DNA of 36,751 nt, taken from Lachnospiraceae bacterium (GTDB lineage: Bacteria > Bacillota > Clostridia > Lachnospirales > Lachnospiraceae). Each line of letters starts with the position of its first letter. Position 1 is the stretch's first letter. Below are positions 26,767 to 35,807 of this stretch, piece by piece. Where the stretch lies: the NCBI GenBank assembly GCA_014804285.1, contig JAAVAA010000097.1, positions 1 to 36,751 on the forward strand. The letters run 5' to 3'. The notes below the pieces were generated by a model. That model had not been told where the DNA came from, did no database searches, and saw only the letters and a program-made list of their open reading frames with translations. The position numbers and the translations under genes were made by a program.

Positions 26767-29025
26767 ATGGGAAATCAGATTTTTTTGACCATAGTATCAC
26801 TTTCTTTATCCGGAGCACTGATTGGAATTCTGATTCTGTGCCTTCGGCCTCTGACCAGAAGACTTTTTTCAAAGAGATGGAATTATTATATCTGGCTGGT
26901 GATGGCGGCACGGCTTTTGATTCCTGTCAGTCTGGGGATTAACTTAATGGGAAGTCTGTTTGCGGCAGGAAATGAATGGAACAGTGCCAGAACAGAAAAT
27001 GCTATTAGGACAGAAAGCGCCATCAGGACAGAAAATGTCATCGGAGAAGAAACTGACCAGGTGACAGCAGATCAGCAATTGAAATATGGAAACTCTGTTA
27101 TTACCGACAGGGAACAGCAGAAAATTTCTACAGAGAAGATTTCTTCAGAAAAGAGTGTACGGAATCCTTTGAACAGGCAGACGGTATTCTCGTATCTTTG
27201 GCTGGTCTGGCTCTTTGGGGCAGTTTTATCAGCTTGCATAAAAGGAAATGATTACAGGAATTTTGCAGCTTATGTGAAAACAGGTCAAAAGGAGATCACG
27301 GAAGGAAAAGTCCGTCAGATTGTAGATGAGTTATCCGGCAGGCTGGGTATAAAAAGGGTACTCAAAGTGTATGAAAGCCCAATGGTTTCCGGACCTATTT
27401 TGATCGGACTTTTACGCCCCTGTATCATTCTTCCGGAAGGAAGCTTGGTGCAGGAGGAGCTGTCGCTGATTCTTCACCATGAGCTGATTCATTATAAGCG
27501 CAAAGATTTGTGGTATAAATGGATATATCAGGCAGTGCTCTGTATTCATTGGTTTAATCCGCTGCTTTACCTGATTGAACGGAAATTAAACACGGATTGT
27601 GAGCTTGCCTGTGATGAAGCGGTTATGGAAATCCTTACAGTGGAAGGCCGGAAAGCATATGGAAACGTGCTGCTAGATGCAGCGGAGCAGAAGCTGAAGT
27701 TTAAGAAAAGTGTTCTTGCTACCACCCTCCTTGAGGATAAGGGGACTCTGAAGGAACGGCTGAACGCAATTCTCCATTATAAAAAAACAAAGGGGATTCT
27801 GGTAGTATTTTCAGTATGCTTTCTTGGCGTGATCGTGGTACTTGCCGGATTTGCGGGCGCTAAAAACAGCAAATCGCACAATGCTCATTCTGCAGCAGGA
27901 ATGTTTATGGCAGGAGATTATATTTCCGCTTGGGATCGTGCATCGTCTGACTATATATCTTTATGGGACACCATTGGTGAAACTGTCGGATCGGTGTGGG
28001 ATAGCCTGGGACAGATGTGGGGAGATTTGGGTGAAGCGCTTTCAGATGCGATGACCATTACGGGAGAACGTTATGAAATAGTCATATCGGATTTTAACAT
28101 TCATGGAGAAGCATGGAAGGTATATGAGGATGACAAGGCGATTGCAGGCGAGGATATCAATGACAGGTGGCGGGCATATGACTATATGGGAAACGGCAAC
28201 GGCATGGATGTGGATTGCAAGGAACTGATATTGAATGGTTCTGACACTTATGAGATCCTCTATGCAAAAGAGGCGTTTACTCAGACACTGGATTTTGAGG
28301 CTGAGCTTGCTGTAGGCAAAATGAAGCTGGTTCATGTTGGAGAGGATGGAAGCGTCACGCTGCTTGCAGAACTGGAAGCGGGAGATTCTTTTAATGCCAG
28401 TGTCAGCATACCGCTGACAGAAGGGAGGAACGCGGTAAAGATCGTAGGGCAGGGAGCCCAAATCAGAAATTTGCATTTCAAGTTTCATGATCAGAACAAT
28501 AAGAATGTGATGAAGCTTTTTGCATCAGATGTTGATGAAGCAGCAGGGCAGATCTGCGATGAATTCAGACAGGGAAATGTAAATATTAAAAAATTCATGG
28601 AGGTATTGCCATACCTGAATCAGGATGATCTAAGTGAATGCGCGAAAATTCTTTTTGACAGCGGCATAGACCTGACCATGGATCAGATTACGGATCTGGT
28701 GATGTATGGAGAAGAGCAGATAGGAAAATATTTGGCAGATGCGGTGGAAAAGGGTACTATGAGAGCGCTTACCGGTGATGAGATTATGGAGCTGGTTTAT
28801 TATATCAGTTCTGCTGACGCTTTAAGACTGGTGGAATGCATGACGGAAACGATGGATTTCGACGCACTGGAGGAACTCTTGTTTTATTTAGATGCGAAAG
28901 ATGGGGAAAAATGTCTGAATATTTACCTGGAGCAGGGGAATGAACTTTCTTATGAGGAGTTTTCAGAGATTTCTTATTATCTGGAAGAAGATGCAGTTAA
29001 GCAGTTGTATGAAAGAAGGAAATAA
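26767..29025 (+). CDS. M56 (BlaR1-like) membrane metallopeptidase with novel C-terminal beta domain and helical repeats
   Basis: HHELIHYKRKDLWYKWIYQAVLCIHWFNPLLYLIERKLNTDCELACDEAVM (HExxH); C-terminal ~30-aa repeats FMEVLPYLNQDDLSECAKIL / ITDLVMYGEEQIGKYLADAV / IMELVYYISSADALRLVECM / LEELLFYLDAKDGEKCLNIYL / FSEISYYLEEDAVKQLY. Confidence 0.88.
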   Translation: MGNQIFLTIVSLSLSGALIGILILCLRPLTRRLFSKRWNYYIWLVMAARLLIPVSLGINLMGSLFAAGNEWNSARTENAIRTESAIRTENVIGEETDQVTADQQLKYGNSVITDREQQKISTEKISSEKSVRNPLNRQTVFSYLWLVWLFGAVLSACIKGNDYRNFAAYVKTGQKEITEGKVRQIVDELSGRLGIKRVLKVYESPMVSGPILIGLLRPCIILPEGSLVQEELSLILHHELIHYKRKDLWYKWIYQAVLCIHWFNPLLYLIERKLNTDCELACDEAVMEILTVEGRKAYGNVLLDAAEQKLKFKKSVLATTLLEDKGTLKERLNAILHYKKTKGILVVFSVCFLGVIVVLAGFAGAKNSKSHNAHSAAGMFMAGDYISAWDRASSDYISLWDTIGETVGSVWDSLGQMWGDLGEALSDAMTITGERYEIVISDFNIHGEAWKVYEDDKAIAGEDINDRWRAYDYMGNGNGMDVDCKELILNGSDTYEILYAKEAFTQTLDFEAELAVGKMKLVHVGEDGSVTLLAELEAGDSFNASVSIPLTEGRNAVKIVGQGAQIRNLHFKFHDQNNKNVMKLFASDVDEAAGQICDEFRQGNVNIKKFMEVLPYLNQDDLSECAKILFDSGIDLTMDQITDLVMYGEEQIGKYLADAVEKGTMRALTGDEIMELVYYISSADALRLVECMTETMDFDALEELLFYLDAKDGEKCLNIYLEQGNELSYEEFSEISYYLEEDAVKQLYERRK

Positions 29026-29047
29026 TTGGCTGATAAGTTGCACCCAC

Positions 29048-29091
29048 GAGCCCTTTGCAGGATTTCATTATATGCAAAGGGCGTGTTTTTT
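29048..29091 (+). terminator. Rho-independent terminator of BlaI-M56 operon
   Basis: GCCCTTTGCA...TGCAAAGGGC then GTGTTTTTT. Confidence 0.85.
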
Positions 29092-29175
29092 CTGTTCCTT
29101 TTGGATATATCCCATTGTGAAGGTCATAGTCTTGGCGCATCCGCAAAAGTTCATCATTTGCCCCAATACCTGTAC

Positions 29176-29616
29176 TCATTCATCATATGCCCGTAACATT
29201 TTATCAACATTGGCAAGATCCCTTATCTCATCTGCTCTGTTGTACGTATAATTCTCCGGTACTGTGTCAAAAAATTCAATTCGATCCATCTCGCTCTCTG
29301 GAAGTTCCCCAAGAGAAAAGACTTCTGCATAGAAGACTCTTCCGTTATTTCGCCCTTTTCCGTTTTCCCATATAAACTCATAATCCCAGAGAGGAAGAAT
29401 CCGGCAGTCCTTGATGCCTGTCTCCTCATACAATTCCCGTTTTGCCGCTTGCAGGGGCGTTTCTCCTTGCTCAACATGTCCGCCGGGATGTTCATAGCTC
29501 TCCCGGCGCTTATGCCAGCAGTAAACCCATTTGCCCTGATATTTGGTGAAAATTACCACAAATTCAATATTTTCCAGCCTGCCTGCCGGAAATTCCGTCA
29601 TCGACATCCTTCTCAA
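29176..29616 (-). CDS. NUDIX hydrolase
   Basis: Perfect Nudix box GHVEQGETPLQAAKRELYEETGI. Confidence 0.92.
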   Translation of the reverse strand: MRRMSMTEFPAGRLENIEFVVIFTKYQGKWVYCWHKRRESYEHPGGHVEQGETPLQAAKRELYEETGIKDCRILPLWDYEFIWENGKGRNNGRVFYAEVFSLGELPESEMDRIEFFDTVPENYTYNRADEIRDLANVDKMLRAYDE

Positions 29617-29824
29617 TCTCCCTATAATTTATATGCTAAGCATCCTATTTTGCGTAAACATTGTACCATATTTTTCAATGGCTGCACAAGATTTATTGAC
29701 CTTTGAGATCCCCATTTTTCAAGCAAAACTTAATGGAAGTGTGTATGTGTATGTGGTAAAATAATTGCAATAAATAATTGGAAATTTGAGGAGATAAGAG
29801 CGAAGCGGAGGGAGAAATTATCAT

Positions 29825-30340
29825 ATGAGGATAAGACCGTATATAGAGAACAGGGATTATGAATATATAGAAAAGTGGATTGACGATGAAAGAATTCATG
29901 CCCTATGGTGTGCCAATCTTATTCCGTTTCCTGTTACAAAAGAAAATCTTCATGCTCTTTTAGAAAAAAATGCGATAGAATGGACAGACAGTGCATATGT
30001 AGCAACAGAAACCGATGGAAAAATCATTGGTTTTTTCTGCTATTCTATTAATGTAGATGACAATACGGGATTTCTTAAATTTGTTATAGTTGACCGCAAT
30101 AAACGGGGAATAGGATACGGCAAAGAAATGCTGAAATTGGCTTTACAGTATGCTTTTGAAATAACGGGAGTGAAAACAGTCCAGTTAAATGTGTTTAATG
30201 AAAATGTTACGGCAAAGCACTGTTACGAAAAAGTTGGTTTTGTTGAGGAAAGTATAACAAAGAGTGTATTCCCATATAAAAATGAATTATGGAGCAGATG
30301 TCATATGGTAATTACACAGGGAATTAATAAGAAAATGTAA
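29825..30340 (+). CDS. GNAT family N-acetyltransferase
   Basis: FLKFVIVDRNKRGIGYGKEMLKLALQYAFE...VQLNVFNENVTAKHCYEKVGFVEES. Confidence 0.92.
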   Translation: MRIRPYIENRDYEYIEKWIDDERIHALWCANLIPFPVTKENLHALLEKNAIEWTDSAYVATETDGKIIGFFCYSINVDDNTGFLKFVIVDRNKRGIGYGKEMLKLALQYAFEITGVKTVQLNVFNENVTAKHCYEKVGFVEESITKSVFPYKNELWSRCHMVITQGINKKM

Positions 30341-30371
30341 AATAGTTTATCAAAAAATTATAAATATTTTA

Positions 30372-30401
30372 TTGACGAGACATTTGTACGTTTGTTACAA
30401 T
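30372..30401 (+). promoter_or_regulatory. Promoter upstream of Rpn-like gene
   Basis: TTGACG (30372-30377), 18 nt, TACAAT (30396-30401); leaves an approximately 185-nt leader. Confidence 0.6.
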
Positions 30402-30409
30402 AAACTAAA

Positions 30410-30571
30410 GCATAGAAATTCTAACGGAAATTCGTTCTATTATCTGACTTTCTAACAGCACTATAAGATAGTGCGTCATCTGATTTAGAATCCTTGCTTT
30501 ATTACCAATTTAAAACTAAAAGGGCAGGGAACAGATGAAATCCTTTCTTATAAGAATGGTATGTTCCTTAC
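30410..30571 (+). promoter_or_regulatory. Structured 5' leader / candidate regulatory RNA
   Basis: ATTCTAA (30418-30424) pairs with TTAGAAT (30485-30491), enclosing AACG/CGTT and TGAC...GCACTAT-aag-ATAGTGC-GTCA (30445-30478); second hairpin GGAACA...TTCTTATAAGAA...TGTTCC (30528-30567). Confidence 0.5.
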
Positions 30572-30592
30572 CGTTCAATGAAAGGAGGACGA

Positions 30593-31546
30593 ATGGGAAA
30601 GAATGAAGAAAAGAAGGACACAGTAGAAAAGGAGTTTGTTTCTTTCCCTGATATTACAGCGGATGTAATCAATGTGCTGCTGTATGAGGGGAAAAAGATA
30701 GCAGATGCTAAAAAGTTGTTGGCGGGACCGACAGAAACCATCTACCAGGGAGGAGAAAAACTCCGAAGCCAATATGAAGATCTTTGTAAATATGAGCTGG
30801 TGAATGGGAAGATCAAGGTTATGTACCTAATTGCCAACCAGAGCAGAACCGATGGGAAAATGCTGCTTAGGAAGGCCGGATATACAGGCGGTGTTTATCG
30901 GGAACAGTATGAAAATAAAACGCAGAACATTTTTCCTGTTGTTGAGTTTGTACTTTATTGGGGAAATCACAGATGGAAGAGCAGTCGTGATCTTCGAAGG
31001 CTGTTTCGGAAACGGAAGATTTCCGATGATACATGGAAATATATTGACGAGTTAAAGCTTCATGTATTTGAGATGAGGTATCTGCCGGAGGAAACAAGGA
31101 AACTATTCCAGAGCGATATGAGGATCGTAGTGGATTTCCTCGCAGAAGGAGATGGTTATCGCTCTGACAGGAAAATTGTACATAAAGCGGCATTGATCAA
31201 AATGCTCAAGGTGCTTTCCGGGGAAATGGATACGGAAAATGTAGAAAAATGGCTGGAAGAACAGGAAATCAGGGAGGAGGACGAGGTTACAGTGTGTGAA
31301 TTATTTGACCAATATGAGAGAAGAGGAAGGGCAGAAGGAAGAGCCGAAGGAATTAAAGAGGGCGAGAGAAGAGGTATGGAAAAAGGAATGGAAAGAGGTA
31401 TAGAAAAAGGTATAGAAAAAGGCGAAAATCGTTTTGCTATGCTGTTGCAAATGCTCATGGACGGCGGTAGAAATGATGACTTGCGGAGAGCCATTTCAGA
31501 CCGGAGTTACAGGGAGCAGTTGTATATGGAAGTTAAATTGTCTTAA
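30593..31546 (+). CDS. Rpn-family recombination-promoting nuclease / PD-(D/E)XK transposase-like protein
   Basis: IFPVVEFVLYWGNHRW, VFEMRYLPEETRKLFQSDMRIVVDFLAE, and the charged GRAEGRAEGIKEGERRGMEKGMERGIEKGIEKGENR tract typical of this family; AAAGGAGG RBS. Confidence 0.75.
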   Translation: MGKNEEKKDTVEKEFVSFPDITADVINVLLYEGKKIADAKKLLAGPTETIYQGGEKLRSQYEDLCKYELVNGKIKVMYLIANQSRTDGKMLLRKAGYTGGVYREQYENKTQNIFPVVEFVLYWGNHRWKSSRDLRRLFRKRKISDDTWKYIDELKLHVFEMRYLPEETRKLFQSDMRIVVDFLAEGDGYRSDRKIVHKAALIKMLKVLSGEMDTENVEKWLEEQEIREEDEVTVCELFDQYERRGRAEGRAEGIKEGERRGMEKGMERGIEKGIEKGENRFAMLLQMLMDGGRNDDLRRAISDRSYREQLYMEVKLS

Positions 31547-31591
31547 AGTGAGAGGGTGATGCACGGCTCCTAAGTGAGTGAGGAATATAAG

Positions 31592-31624
31592 TGGCAGGGA
31601 CTGCTTAGGTCTCTGCCTTTTCTG
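31592..31624 (+). terminator. Terminator-like hairpin after Rpn-like gene
   Basis: GGCAGGGACTGCTTAGGTCTCTGCCTTTT. Confidence 0.7.
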
Positions 31625-31640
31625 CAAAGGTAAGGGATAA

Positions 31641-32158
31641 TTGATGTTAAATAAAAAGCTTCTTGGAAATAAAGAAAACTTTGCTATTGAATATGAGATA
31701 GAAAGTACTTATAAACAATTTATGTATGGAAAAATATGTTATTGGATACAGGAAAAGCAAATTGGAAATTATGATGACGGAGAGACTTTAAGCGATGTTC
31801 TTTTATTTATTCCATCTATAGTAAGAGATAATGAAAATAGGAAACATGAAGGATTTTTTGAACTGGAGATGGATAAAGTGATATATTTATTATCAGGAGC
31901 AGCTTTTCTGGATGGGAATATAGAGATAGAGAAAAAGCTAATGAAGAACAATGGGCAAGGTTTAATATTTCTATTCCTGTTGATACATTTAATAATACCT
32001 ATATATTTCTTATTGATTCGAATGAAAAATCGCGAGTTATTTTCAAGGATAATAAAGGGGAATACCATCAATCATTTATGGATAAAGGGTATATAGACAA
32101 AATTTTTTACCAGTTTTATCAGGAATTAAGTTCTTTATATGAAGAAATGTGTTGTTAA
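31641..32158 (+). pseudogene. Imm42-like immunity protein gene, frameshifted at an A5 tract (31932-31936)
   Basis: N-terminus KENFAIEYEIESTYKQFMYGKICYWIQEKQIGNYDDGETLSDVL; adding one A gives ...IEIEKKANEEQWARFNISIPVDTFNNTYIFLIDSNEKSRVIFKDNKGEYHQSFMDKGYIDKIFYQFYQELSSLYEEMCC* ending 32158, versus a hydrophobic nonsense tail in the annotated frame. Confidence 0.65.
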
Positions 32159-32250
32159 ATAATAATTAAGCCATTCATGTGCTGAAACAGGTGTCAGTAT
32201 AGCCATTAAAGATGTATATAAATATCTTGTGAATTAGGGGTGATTAAAAA

Positions 32251-32848
32251 GTGATAAACGATAAGGAGATTAATGACTTTCAAGAAAAAAGTGGCTTTAA
32301 AATACCACGACATTTTCAAAATTTTTTAAAACAAAATAACGGTTATAGTTTTAATGGTGGAGTTATATTGTATTCGTTGGATGAGTTGGAGGAAATGAAT
32401 GAAAGTTTGCAGGTTCAAATGTATCAGCCTGATTATATGGCGATAGGCGATGATGGGGGTGGGCTAATTTTTTTGATGGAACAGGAAATAGATGCAGATG
32501 AGATTTTCGTAGTTGATATTTCAGATTATGAATTGGAAACTGCATTTTGCAAGATTAATGGATTTGAAGACTGGTTTAGCGGAGGTTGTTTAATTCCTCA
32601 AAAAGTTGATAACAGTAATACAGAATCAGATAAGAATGGAAATATATATTTGGTAAAGTTGCCTTCTAACGGAATAAAAGATTTGGTGAAAATGAAGCAA
32701 ATATTTGGAATGGATATTGCTATGTCAGAATTATTGAAAATGTCAAAAACATTACCATGCAAATTAATGTCAAATATAAAATATGCAAAAGTTAAAAAAA
32801 TTAATACAAGAATTTGGAGAATCTGATATATTTGAATTTCGGGATTAG
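32251..32848 (+). CDS. SMI1/KNR4 (SUKH) family protein with C-terminal extension; apparent frameshift at an A7 tract (32794-32800)
   Basis: FQEKSGFKIPRHFQNFLKQNNGYSFNGGVILYSLDELEEMNE...YMAIGDDGGGLIFLM; removing one A changes the tail KKINTRIWRI* to KKLIQEFGESDIFEFRD* ending 32848. Confidence 0.8.
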
Positions 32849-32984
32849 ATAAAGTTCTGATGGGATGAACATTACGGCTATTAATAAACTGTATGACAAA
32901 TTAATTTTTTATAAGTGCTAATGTTCAGGAAAGCTTTATTGTATATTAAGAACAAAATCAGTTTATTTATTGAGAGGATAAAAT

Positions 32985-33425
32985 ATGGACAAGTGTAGTT
33001 TTCAAAATAAGGTTAAAAAGATTGCAGAAAAGGAACCAATATTATTTGCTTTAGAGTCAGACAGTAAAGCAGATAGCGAAATGATTGAAGACGTTGAAAG
33101 TTATTATGGTATAAAATTACCTGATGCATATAAGGATTTTGTAAACCAGTATGGTGGAGGATATTTTGGCTATATCGTAGTGTATTCTTGCGATAGTAAT
33201 GGTATGTTTTATATCAAGGATAATGTATTAAAAGAATGGGTTTTCGAAAAAGGTTTCTTACCAGTTGTTGATTTCGAAACGGGAGATTTACTTGGCTTTC
33301 AAGTAAAGGAAGGCGTATGTCAGAGCACAGTTACTGAGTATTTGCACGAAGAAAATGAATTACATGAAATGAATATGGATTTTTATGAGATTTTGCTAAA
33401 ATATGGTTTGAAATTTAGTGAATAA
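32985..33425 (+). CDS. SMI1/KNR4 (SUKH) family immunity-type protein
   Basis: IEDVESYYGIKLPDAYKDFVNQYGGGYFGYIVVYS...GFLPVVDFETGDLLGFQV. Confidence 0.82.
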   Translation: MDKCSFQNKVKKIAEKEPILFALESDSKADSEMIEDVESYYGIKLPDAYKDFVNQYGGGYFGYIVVYSCDSNGMFYIKDNVLKEWVFEKGFLPVVDFETGDLLGFQVKEGVCQSTVTEYLHEENELHEMNMDFYEILLKYGLKFSE

Positions 33426-33439
33426 AATTTATTAGCATT

Positions 33440-33823
33440 TTGCACACGTCTTTGAAAGATAATCAAAAGGTCAGATTTGTAACTATTAATATCAAATTAA
33501 ATAAGAAAGTACAAGAAACTATGGATAAAGTAGATATATTAATTGATTTATTATTAGGAGACGAGGGATTTCTTATAAAGTTAAGACTTGGACAAGGCTT
33601 TGATAATAGTAAGTTTGAAAAAATAAAAGTTGTTTTGAAGGAATTGGCATTAGAATGGGAAAAGGAGAGTGCTATTCCCAAAAAAGCGTGTGATATATTT
33701 GTCGATTTTTCTCTAGCAATAGAAGGTACACTAAATTTATATGATGAGTCCACGCGCTATATCATAATGAAAGCAGAAGATGACATTATGGATTTAATAA
33801 GAGCTTGTGTTTGTAATTATTAA
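33440..33823 (+). CDS. Small uncharacterised protein, possible immunity protein
   Basis: ORF in an array of immunity-type genes; MDKVDILIDLLLGDEGFLIKLRLGQGFDNSKFEKIKVVLKELALEWEKE; exact start uncertain. Confidence 0.5.
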   Translation: MHTSLKDNQKVRFVTINIKLNKKVQETMDKVDILIDLLLGDEGFLIKLRLGQGFDNSKFEKIKVVLKELALEWEKESAIPKKACDIFVDFSLAIEGTLNLYDESTRYIIMKAEDDIMDLIRACVCNY

Positions 33824-33916
33824 AGAAAATGAGAAATTTTGTATTTCCTAACTTAACTTTTTGTTTTCACAGATTATGATGTAACCACACAGGCTGATAC
33901 AGAAAAGAGGTACTTT

Positions 33917-35032
33917 ATGAAAACTTTTTCTTATTTTTTGTTTGAGAATTTTGACGCGGATTTGGAGTCGGAAAATCCCGACAATCCACGCCGGATCATA
34001 AGTGCCCAGGCAGATGCTATTCTGGCTCGAGTAGCCGAATTTTCTCCGCTGGCCTGCTCAGTTACTCAGCTGCGGGATGAATTTGGCACAGAGGCAGTGA
34101 GACGATTGATTACCGCTGGAGTTTTTCGCGAGCAGGAAGGACAGATTGCTTATGATACGCCCATCTTTTTGGAAGAGGACGTGCCTGTCTTGAAAGCTTT
34201 TTCCGCTACTGCTGCGGCTCCGCTGGCGGGTAGACTGTGGAACCTCCGTAATAAACTGTGGGACACTGTCGGAGGAATCAACAACGGTTTTAGCCCACAG
34301 GTTAATTTATACCATATCCTTTGCGGCATGGTCTTCGATGGATTTTTCTTCGATTACCTGGGCAAAAGAGGAGTAGTCGCCACTTCTCGGCGTCATCCAT
34401 CGGGACTGGACTATCTTTCTGTTATCTATGAGGATTGCCCGGAACTGACGCAGTTTTCTAACGGTTTGCTATGCTCTTACAACCGGTTGACAGATGGGAA
34501 GATTGCTCTGGAATCCTTCGGTGACGCAAACGGCGACCGCTTTGACCTTTACCGTTGTTTCCGTCTGCGGGAAACTGGGCGCATGCCGGAACGATTTAAA
34601 CAGGCTTGGGAACTGCTGGATAAACTGCCGAAAGGCAAGGAGCGGAACCTGCTTCTGGATAGCGCTCGTTCCCTTTTGCAAGGTAATGAGTGTTCGGAAG
34701 AGTGCCGTGCTATTCTTGAATTGTTCGGATATGTAAAGGACGGAGATATATGCGTCCCAGTATTCAATCAGACGGATGAGCCGATTATTACTGATTTGGC
34801 AGAATTGATTAAGGAAAACCTTTATGATGCAGTGGTGCATACCCTGCAAAAGATACAGACGAACTTAGAGATCACCGCCGCGAGGCATGGCGTTCCAGCC
34901 AGCGAGATTGCAAATGAATTATATCATATTCTTTTTGGCGCTATCAACGAAGAACTTGTAAAGCGAGGGCTTACGGCTGCTCCGCCATACAAGCCGGGGG
35001 AAGGCCGATATCTACAATGCATCGAATGGTGA
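33917..35032 (+). CDS. Uncharacterised 371-aa protein
   Basis: Single long ORF with less AT-rich codon usage than its neighbours; no motif confidently recognised. Confidence 0.6.
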   Translation: MKTFSYFLFENFDADLESENPDNPRRIISAQADAILARVAEFSPLACSVTQLRDEFGTEAVRRLITAGVFREQEGQIAYDTPIFLEEDVPVLKAFSATAAAPLAGRLWNLRNKLWDTVGGINNGFSPQVNLYHILCGMVFDGFFFDYLGKRGVVATSRRHPSGLDYLSVIYEDCPELTQFSNGLLCSYNRLTDGKIALESFGDANGDRFDLYRCFRLRETGRMPERFKQAWELLDKLPKGKERNLLLDSARSLLQGNECSEECRAILELFGYVKDGDICVPVFNQTDEPIITDLAELIKENLYDAVVHTLQKIQTNLEITAARHGVPASEIANELYHILFGAINEELVKRGLTAAPPYKPGEGRYLQCIEW

Positions 35033-35256
35033 GATTGGGTTCCATTGATGCAGAAGATATGCAAGCTAAGGTGCTGCATACGGAAGTTTATTGTTGAACC
35101 AGAAGGAGAAGAAGTGATAGCATTAGAAAATAATAAACAATTTAGTAATAAGTTTTACGGTACTAGAAATACACGAAAGTGGTATGATGATGATAAAAAT
35201 GGGGTAAGGCATGGCTTAGGGGGCGTGGATATCCACAATAACAGGAGGTAGGAATA

Positions 35257-35733
35257 TTGTCATTTAATTATTTAATTTCAATGAAAAAATCCAGAAAAAA
35301 ACCGCAAGAGGGAGATGTATTTGTATTACAACCTATTAAGGATGTGTTTTATTATGGAAAGGTTATTCAAACAAATCTTAAAAGTGTAGATTCTTTTATT
35401 AATGGGATGACACTGATATATATATATAAGTATTGTTCTAATAATAAGGTAATACCAAATGATTTGGAAAATGAGGAACTTTTAATTGCGCCGGTAATTG
35501 TCAATCATCAACCATGGTGGAAAGGATATTTTGAAACTATAGGTAATGTCGGTGTGTCTGAGAATGATAGAAATATAGACTTTGCCTTTTGGGATATATT
35601 AAGAAAAAAATATGTTGACATTAATGGGCAAATAATATTGTTAAATAGTGAGCCTAAATACCGAAGTATTCATGGATTGGGAAGTTATGGGGTTGTAGGA
35701 AAAGATGTACAAAAGGCACTTGGACGGGGGTAG
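35257..35733 (+). CDS. Imm26-like immunity protein
   Basis: KKPQEGDVFVLQPIKDVFYYGKVIQTNLK...LLIAPVIVNHQPWWKGYFETIGN; TTG start after AGGAGG. Confidence 0.65.
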   Translation: MSFNYLISMKKSRKKPQEGDVFVLQPIKDVFYYGKVIQTNLKSVDSFINGMTLIYIYKYCSNNKVIPNDLENEELLIAPVIVNHQPWWKGYFETIGNVGVSENDRNIDFAFWDILRKKYVDINGQIILLNSEPKYRSIHGLGSYGVVGKDVQKALGRG

Positions 35734-35807
35734 CAAGCTGAAACGCCTGAAAGAATACACAGGCGTTATTCTGACGGTATTGCTGGATATGATCGCGGAG
35801 GTAAATT

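Noticed and set aside
29825-30340. GNAT as a toxin of a GNAT-RHH toxin-antitoxin pair
   Set aside because: No RHH/antitoxin ORF immediately upstream; reads as a generic RimJ/RimL-like acetyltransferase.
31156-31494. Minus-strand 112-aa ORF with FSIPLSIPFSIP repeats
   Set aside because: Antisense of the charged EKGxERG repeat tract of the Rpn-like protein.
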